In this document: in pieces, positions 14,451 to 17,854 of the stretch
Layout of the letters: every line of letters starts with the position of its first letter
How positions within the stretch are numbered: the first letter of the stretch is position 1
NCBI GenBank assembly: GCA_013331575.1
Contig: DUGD01000003.1
Location: 1,135 to 18,988, forward strand
DNA: 17,854 bases
Origin: Candidatus Woesearchaeota archaeon
GTDB lineage: Archaea; Nanobdellota; Nanobdellia; Woesearchaeales; UBA525
Direction of reading: 5' to 3'
Notes under the pieces: generated by a model
The model's input: only the letters and a program-made list of their open reading frames with translations
What the model was told of the DNA's origin: nothing
Databases searched by the model: none
Made by a program: the position numbers and the translations under genes

Positions 14451-14960
14451 TCACCAGTACCTCTTCTGTTGCTGCTCCTTGGTGTCGTACGCTTGCTCTA
14501 TCTTACGCACGCGTTGATGGAGCGCGTCAAGCTCACTTTTGATGCCGTCGAGCTTCGCGATGATAAGTTCAACATCACGCGATTGCACACCGCCGTGCAG
14601 CTCGGTCGGGGAGAACTGTTGCTGTGTGTGCGGCGGGTATCCTTGCTGTGGCTGTTGGCTTTGTTGCTGGCTGCCGGGGAATGGAGTGCTGCCAGGGTAC
14701 TGTTGGGCGAACGGTTGTGATGGGTACTGTTGCGGTTCCTGGCCGAACATACTGTCGCTCTGCTGTGAGAATTGTTGGTTGCCTGCCTGTTGGAGCGGGT
14801 CGTGCTGCGCGAGCGGATCGGCGCCATAGCCAGGATCGAGCGGCGGCGCGCCATTCGGATTGCTCGTGTCGAACTGCCGAGCGCCGAGGTCATACTCCGG
14901 CGGAGTGTTCGAAGGCTCTTCGCTCTGCTTCCAGAATTTCACTCTATCGAATACTCCCAT
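14451..14960 (-). CDS. Q/P-rich disordered protein with C-terminal coiled coil
   Basis: The protein is 169 aa. It has a short N-terminal segment (MGVFDRVKFWKQ), then about 100 residues dominated by Q, P, S and G that are surely disordered. Near the C-terminus is a helix SRDVELIIAKLDGIKSELDA followed by heptads (LHQRVRKIEQ). That helix resembles a short coiled-coil segment seen at the ends of many small archaeal proteins, but I cannot name a function. No signal peptide or membrane segment is visible. ATG at 14958-14960 follows gaggtg (minus strand of 14964-14969); a GTG 6 nt upstream is less likely. The promoter is a strong TATA box at 14991-15000. Confidence 0.75.
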   Translation of the reverse strand: MGVFDRVKFWKQSEEPSNTPPEYDLGARQFDTSNPNGAPPLDPGYGADPLAQHDPLQQAGNQQFSQQSDSMFGQEPQQYPSQPFAQQYPGSTPFPGSQQQSQQPQQGYPPHTQQQFSPTELHGGVQSRDVELIIAKLDGIKSELDALHQRVRKIEQAYDTKEQQQKRYW

Positions 14961-14990
14961 GCCCACCTCATGTGGAACGGCCTCTCGGGG

Positions 14991-15000
14991 ATATATAAAT
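14991..15000 (-). promoter_or_regulatory. TATA box of the Q/P-rich protein gene
   Basis: The sequence atatataaat (atttatatat on the minus strand) lies about 35 nt before the ATG at 14960, leaving room for a short leader with the gaggtg site. Confidence 0.7.
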
Positions 15001-15129
15001 GTTGTTGCGGTTTTCGATCTCGATAATTATCGTTCTCAATACGCATAGCTAGACGATGTGGGTGAATTATGACCTGCAGCTGGGCGGGACGTGGTCAACA
15101 ATCAGTTATCGTAGTTCTCGTTTTAGAAC

Positions 15130-15222
15130 TGTGGCCTTGGCGTGGTTTCAGACTGCCGTCATGGCCGCAGCCGACGGCAGTCGCACATGGACTGCGTCAT
15201 ACAATGCGCCGCCACAACCAGA
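15130..15222 (+). repeat. Repeated structured intergenic element, short copy
   Basis: Outer inverted repeat: TGTGGC (15130-15135) and GCCACA (15211-15216). Inside is the perfect hairpin GACTGCCGTC/GACGGCAGTC (15151-15182). Segments 15130-15142, 15149-15196 and 15203-15222 match, in order, the minus strand of 8932-8944, 8876-8925 and 8754-8773. Only 6 nt separate the last two segments here, against about 102 nt of extra hairpins in the long copy. Confidence 0.8.
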
Positions 15223-15230
15223 AAAGAGTG

Positions 15231-15276
15231 TTGCAAGAGCGTCGCTAACAGGAGTTACGAAACGATCGCTTTGCAA
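15231..15276 (-). terminator. Long imperfect hairpin just 3' of the minus-strand gene
   Basis: TTGCAA-g-AGCG (15231-15241) pairs with CGCTTTGCAA (15267-15276), and inside it TCG-c-TAAC pairs with GTTACGA around the loop agga. It begins about 9 nt after the stop codon at 15285. It may stabilise the 3' end or aid termination of that mRNA, or be part of the structured cluster with the repeated element. A further small hairpin AGTTCT/AGAACT lies at 15113-15130. Confidence 0.45.
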
Positions 15277-15284
15277 AAAGAAAT

Positions 15285-15944
15285 TTATATTGCGATGCCG
15301 AGTATCTTCTCGCCATCCCGCGTCTCCTGCGGCTTACCCATGTAGATTTTCACATTGAAATTAGGGTGTCTTGTCTCCAGATCATTCGTCATGAGGCGCA
15401 GTTGGAGCTCTGGCGGAAGACCGCTCGTGTGGTGGCGGGTCGTGTAATGCAACCCTTTGGCGTTGTTAAGCGCTACAAGCACCGATGTATAATGTCCGTC
15501 ACGCGGACCCCAGTATGCTGTATCGCCTACGCCGACGAGGAGTTGCGGCCGATGGGCGCGTATGTCTGATTGTTTCCGTCCGAGGTATACTCCTGCGTGC
15601 TTCTCAAGCAGCCCTTGGAACTCCTTCGCGTCGTACTCTTTGGTCTGCATCGCCTTCTCGTAGATGCGGCGCGCAGTCCAATACCTACGATGATTCGCCC
15701 ATATGTTCGGGTCGGTCGTCGGGAATATCGTGCGCAAGAATGCATCCGCACTCTCATTGTCATTGGGGACTGCTATCCTGCGTCGTTTGATGGTATTCGC
15801 GATGCGTTCAAGACGATCGATACGTTCGCCCAATGCGAAGATGCTCGGTGCGACCGCGTTCTTATCGCTTTTCTGCGCGAGGTCGCCCTGCGATGGTGTG
15901 CATTGTGCATCGGTGGATTGCGATGTGGTTGCTTGCGGCGTCAT
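15285..15944 (-). CDS. Protein of unknown function
   Basis: The protein is 219 aa and not recognised. Residues 1-40 are rich in T, Q, S and D. Then comes a helical segment (ALGERIDRLERIANTIKRRR). The remaining mixed region has FPTTDPNIWANHRRYWTARR, a LEKHAGVYLGRKQ segment and a probable compact C-terminal domain (HRPQLLVGVGDTAYWGPRDG, then YTTRHHTSGLPPELQLRLMT). The many conserved-looking aromatic, His and Arg residues suggest a folded domain, possibly enzymatic, but I will not guess which. ATG at 15942-15944 is preferred over 15968 because the TATA box (tttataaat, 15968-15976) lies about 28 nt upstream of it and overlaps the earlier ATG. Confidence 0.65.
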   Translation of the reverse strand: MTPQATTSQSTDAQCTPSQGDLAQKSDKNAVAPSIFALGERIDRLERIANTIKRRRIAVPNDNESADAFLRTIFPTTDPNIWANHRRYWTARRIYEKAMQTKEYDAKEFQGLLEKHAGVYLGRKQSDIRAHRPQLLVGVGDTAYWGPRDGHYTSVLVALNNAKGLHYTTRHHTSGLPPELQLRLMTNDLETRHPNFNVKIYMGKPQETRDGEKILGIAI

Positions 15945-15967
15945 CGGTGTTGTATCGTGCGCGCGCA

Positions 15968-15976
15968 TTTATAAAT
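15968..15976 (-). promoter_or_regulatory. TATA box of the 219-aa protein gene
   Basis: The sequence tttataaat is centred about 28 nt before the ATG at 15944 and implies a leaderless mRNA. Confidence 0.65.
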
Positions 15977-16287
15977 ATTTCTATTTTATCTACTTATCAG
16001 TGGTTAATTTGTAGTTACGGTTGCTGGAGGTGGTTGGGTGTGCTAAGATGGTTAGGTGTGTTAGTTAGGTGTGCTATGAGTCGCAGTAAGCTGTTTGATG
16101 TGCGTAAACATTACTTGCGATCCGATCGGCCGTACCTGTGCGGCTGTGTTGTTACGGTTGTTACGTGCACGCCGGTTTATCACACGTCCGCTGGGGTTCT
16201 CCACCCGGAACCCGTCCCTTTACCATCAACCATTGCCTTATTTCTATCATTCATTCGCGCCAGCAGCCGCTGTCGCTGCACCGCTAC
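15977..16287. other. Gene-free spacer with short repeats
   Basis: The roughly 310 bp between divergent genes begin AT-rich. They then hold three spaced copies of ggtgtg(c/t)ta (16037-16045, 16055-16063, 16068-16076), two of ttgttacg, and a hairpin GGGTTC/GAACCC around the loop tccaccc. An open frame crosses it in phase with S8e, but its sequence is not protein-like. No RNA gene is recognised. Confidence 0.45.
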
Positions 16288-16315
16288 TTTTATAAATGGC
16301 CTGCTGTTCCAGCAG
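16288..16315 (+). promoter_or_regulatory. S8e promoter with possible operator
   Basis: TATA box ttttataaat (16288-16297) lies about 27 nt before the ATG at 16319. Between it and the predicted start site is the perfect inverted repeat CTGCTG-ttc-CAGCAG (16301-16315), well placed for a repressor. Confidence 0.6.
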
Positions 16316-16318
16316 CGT

Positions 16319-16699
16319 ATGGTAGTCATCCAAGCACGTTCACGAAGGAAACCCACTGGCGGCCGCTACAAGAGCACGCTGTCAAAGCGCACGCACATGA
16401 TCGGTCGTAATCCCACGCTCACGAAGCTCGGGAGCACCCGTAAGTCGAAGATATCGACAAAAGGCGGCAACAGCAAGATGCGACTTTTCGAGGGGAACAA
16501 CGCGAACGTCTTCGACCCGAAGACGAAGAAGTATTCTGCCGCCGCGGTCAAGAATGTGATCGAGAGCCCGGCAAACCGCAACTTCGTGCGCCGTAACATC
16601 CTGACCAAGGGTGCCATCATCGAGACCAGCGCCGGTAAGGCGAAGATCACGAATCGCCCCGGGCAAGACGGCACCATCAACGCGATCCTCATCGAATGA
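16319..16699 (+). CDS. rps8e: Ribosomal protein S8e
   Basis: This 126-aa small-subunit protein is found only in archaea and eukaryotes. Family features are clear: the basic N-terminus QARSRRKPTGGRYKSTLSKR, then GRNPTLTKLGSTRKSKISTKGGN, a beta-rich core ending in NRNFVRRNILTKGAIIETSA, and the C-terminal KITNRPGQDGTINAILIE. The frame is open much further upstream, but ATG at 16319 starts the known family N-terminus and fits a leaderless mRNA from the TATA box. Confidence 0.97.
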   Translation: MVVIQARSRRKPTGGRYKSTLSKRTHMIGRNPTLTKLGSTRKSKISTKGGNSKMRLFEGNNANVFDPKTKKYSAAAVKNVIESPANRNFVRRNILTKGAIIETSAGKAKITNRPGQDGTINAILIE

Positions 16700-16740
16700 A
16701 TCGACAGACGCACGCACAACACTCCAAGAATACCAATCAT

Positions 16741-16746
16741 AGGTGA
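16741..16746 (+). promoter_or_regulatory. Shine-Dalgarno site of the LSm gene
   Basis: The sequence aggtga lies 6 nt before the ATG at 16753. It indicates translation from within a longer transcript, probably started at the S8e promoter, unlike the leaderless genes here. Confidence 0.7.
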
Positions 16747-16752
16747 TATTGT

Positions 16753-16977
16753 ATGGACGCATCGCGACCCTTAGACGCACTGAATATGGCACGCGGAAAA
16801 CGCGTTATCGTCGAGCTCAAGAATGGCCGGACCTACGTCGGCGTCTTGCGCGCTTTTGACATCCACATCAACACCGTCCTTGAGGACGCCGAGGAGCACA
16901 TCGATGGTGCGCTCAAGCGAAAGCTCGGCATGGTCTTCCTGCGCGGCGACACGATCACCGTGATCAGCCCACAATAG
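16753..16977 (+). CDS. Sm-like (LSm) RNA-binding protein
   Basis: This 74-aa protein is the usual archaeal LSm size. Sm1 motif: GKRVIVELKNGRTYVGVLRA, continuing FDIHINTVLEDAEEH (the D-x-H/N-x-N uridine-binding loop). Sm2 motif: KLGMVFLRGDTITVISP (the RGD of the second RNA-binding loop). Archaeal LSm proteins form heptameric rings that bind U-rich RNA. It lies 53 nt after S8e and 9 nt before L37e. The LSm-L37e pair is a conserved archaeal arrangement. Confidence 0.96.
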   Translation: MDASRPLDALNMARGKRVIVELKNGRTYVGVLRAFDIHINTVLEDAEEHIDGALKRKLGMVFLRGDTITVISPQ

Positions 16978-16986
16978 AGGTAATGC

Positions 16987-17151
16987 ATGAAAGGCACTCC
17001 TAGCATGGGCAAGAAGAGCGGCAAGACCTCGCACGTCACGTGCAGACGCTGCTCCAAGCACTCGTACCACGTGCGCAAGCACAAGTGCGCGAGCTGCGGC
17101 TACGGCAAGTCCGCCAAGAGACGCTCCTACAACTGGCAGGTCGGACAGTAG
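16987..17151 (+). CDS. rpl37e: Ribosomal protein L37e
   Basis: This 54-aa large-subunit zinc-ribbon protein begins [20 protein letters not shown]. Zinc ligands are Cys19, Cys22, Cys34 and Cys37 (CRRC...CASC), followed by [17 protein letters not shown], the typical C-terminus. ATG at 16987 is preceded by gaggtaat (16977-16984) overlapping the end of the LSm gene, so the two are translationally close in one operon. Confidence 0.96.
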   Translation: MKGTPSMGKKSGKTSHVTCRRCSKHSYHVRKHKCASCGYGKSAKRRSYNWQVGQ

Positions 17152-17155
17152 ATAC

Positions 17156-17161
17156 TTTTTT
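17156..17161 (+). terminator. T-run terminator of the ribosomal/LSm operon
   Basis: T6 starts 5 nt after the L37e stop, with further T-rich tracts at about 17170-17190. No stem precedes it, as is usual for archaeal terminators. Confidence 0.55.
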
Positions 17162-17257
17162 CTCTCCAATATTTTCTTAGTCAGTTTTTCGAACGCTATA
17201 TTCTCCGCTATGCGCTGTGTTCCATCTTTGGTCAGTCCTTCAGCAGTCTCGTCTTCG

Positions 17258-17281
17258 TCAGTATCAGTTACAGTATCAGTT
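17258..17281. repeat. 12-bp tandem duplication
   Basis: cagtatcagtta occurs twice in tandem in the spacer between L37e and the DUF1653 gene. It is likely replication slippage. Confidence 0.7.
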
Positions 17282-17287
17282 ATCTAG

Positions 17288-17385
17288 TGCGCCGCCTTGG
17301 CATGCGTTCCGAGCCATGAGCGCGGGGAGCGGGCCCCCGCCCCGCGAATGGCGAGACCGACCGAGAGTGATTTCGCCGCGGCGCA
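17288..17385. other. GC-rich structured element ahead of the DUF1653 promoter
   Basis: An 8-bp closing stem TGCGCCGC/GCGGCGCA (17288-17295/17378-17385) encloses GCCAT/ATGGC. Within that is a long hairpin CGCGGGG/CCCCGCG (17321-17346) with a further inner CGGG/CCCG. The palindrome CGCCGCGGCG lies at 17374-17383. GC content is far above the flanks. It ends 20 nt before a TATA box. It has the same plan as the other structured spacers but no sequence match to them that I can see. An unknown small RNA is possible. Confidence 0.5.
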
Positions 17386-17405
17386 ATGATCACGTCCGGC
17401 GCAAC

Positions 17406-17414
17406 AATAATATA
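17406..17414 (+). promoter_or_regulatory. TATA box of the DUF1653 gene
   Basis: The sequence aataatata is centred about 27 nt before the ATG at 17438. Confidence 0.65.
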
Positions 17415-17437
17415 GCTCATCGAGCAAAACCGGCGCT

Positions 17438-17662
17438 ATGACAGACGTCGTTCCCGGTATCTACGAACACTACAAAGGAAAGCGCTACGAAGTCCTCGGG
17501 ATCGCGCGCCATAGCGAGACGTTGGAGGAGATGGTGGTCTACCGAGCGCTCTACACCTCGGAATTCGGACCGAACGCGCTCTGGGTGCGGCCCAAAACCA
17601 TGTTCCTCGGCACCGTCACGGTGGATGGCAAACAGGTGCCGCGGTTCGCTCTTGTCTCTTGA
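17438..17662 (+). CDS. DUF1653 domain protein
   Basis: The 74-aa protein is essentially one DUF1653 domain: PGIYEHYKGKRYEVLGIARH (6-25), then SETLEEMVVYRALYTSEFGP and ALWVRPKTMFLG. The family is widespread in bacteria and its biochemical role is not established; its compact beta-rich fold is often a stand-alone small protein. ATG at 17438 fits the TATA box, so the mRNA is probably leaderless. Confidence 0.9.
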   Translation: MTDVVPGIYEHYKGKRYEVLGIARHSETLEEMVVYRALYTSEFGPNALWVRPKTMFLGTVTVDGKQVPRFALVS

Positions 17663-17735
17663 CAACTTTTGTATCAGTCAGTTCGCCGATAGGAATCACT
17701 ATTATATATGAGAGCGGACGCTCTTCCATAATCGT

Positions 17736-17770
17736 GCGGGAGTACGGTCGTTATCACTTCCCACTCCTGC
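17736..17770 (+). other. Hairpin sharing the 5' end of tRNA-Leu
   Basis: GCGGGAG (17736-17742) can pair with CTCCTGC (17764-17770, one G-T pair). The ten bases gcgggagtac are identical to the first ten of the tRNA-Leu at 17789. A smaller hairpin AGAGC/GCTCT lies at 17711-17724 and a TATA-like attatatat at 17701-17709. It could be part of a leader, a small RNA, or a remnant of a partial duplication. Confidence 0.4.
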
Positions 17771-17788
17771 TTCTCCTTTTCAGTCAAA

Positions 17789-17854
17789 GCGGGAGTACCA
17801 AAGCGGTCAACTGGGCAGGGCTTAGGACCCTGTTGCCTCGTGCATTCGCAGGTT
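17789..17854 (+). tRNA. tRNA-Leu (TAG), 3' end outside window
   Basis: It starts GCGGGAGTACCAAAGCGGTC, the typical start of a tRNA-Leu. The anticodon stem is CAGGG/CCCTG with loop CTTAGGA (anticodon TAG), followed by a long variable arm (TTGCCTCGTGCA...) and the first half of the T arm (CGCAGGTT). The sequence is cut at the window edge in the T loop. Confidence 0.93.

Noticed and set aside
15833..16318. 160-codon N-terminal extension of S8e
   Set aside because: The in-frame stretch is unlike protein, crosses a TATA box, and S8e families start at the ATG at 16319.

Overview
The window comes from an archaeon. It encodes ribosomal proteins S8e and L37e, an LSm protein, an archaeal-type peptidyl-tRNA hydrolase (Pth2) and Hel308 helicase domains. 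Its tRNAs include an A1:U72 initiator tRNA-Met. Most genes have a TATA box about 25-30 nt before the ATG, so their mRNAs are likely leaderless; a few use GGTG-type Shine-Dalgarno sites. Genes are short, mostly single, and on both strands, at roughly 50-55% GC by eye. A bacterial-type MetK and a Hel308 gene without its first RecA domain hint at a small-genome (DPANN-like) lineage, but that is inference and the phylum cannot be fixed from this window.

Layout. 1-1401: a 5'-cut iron/manganese transporter of the ferritin-like/VIT1 type and a class I methyltransferase. 1430-2302: an approximately 850-bp AT-rich insertion bounded by a 26-bp direct repeat of the 3' end of initiator tRNA-Met, carrying one membrane-anchored, sequon-rich ORF. 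2282-5316: initiator tRNA-Met, a coiled-coil protein, metK, an HTH-CBS regulator and tRNA-Asn. 5508-8682: a Hel308 lacking RecA1, a PEBP protein, tRNA-Pro, a DedA membrane protein and a possible 41-aa membrane ORF. 9040-12253: a coiled-coil protein and pth2 diverging from one TATA element, a two-TM K+ channel, and class II lysS. 12354-15944: an APC permease fused to a methyltransferase, a Q/P-rich protein and an unrecognised protein. 16319-17662: S8e, an LSm-L37e operon and a DUF1653 protein. 17789-end: tRNA-Leu, cut by the window edge.

The most unusual signal is in the intergenic spacers. Several (about 5360-5438, 8754-8946, 10431-10630, 15130-15222, 17288-17385) hold compact sets of hairpins enclosed by a terminal inverted repeat, mostly just upstream of a promoter. 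Two of them (8754-8946 and, on the opposite strand, 15130-15222) are clearly homologous. They share both ends and a 10-bp-stem hairpin, but differ by an internal block of about 100 nt of hairpins. A third has a 13-bp perfect terminal inverted repeat flanked by a 5-bp direct repeat, like a MITE. They may be a modular family of mobile or structured elements.

Most of the genes are housekeeping functions (translation, SAM synthesis, DNA repair, ion and solute transport). The accessory signals are the tRNA-targeted insertion, the RecA1-less Hel308, the permease-methyltransferase fusion and the structured spacers.
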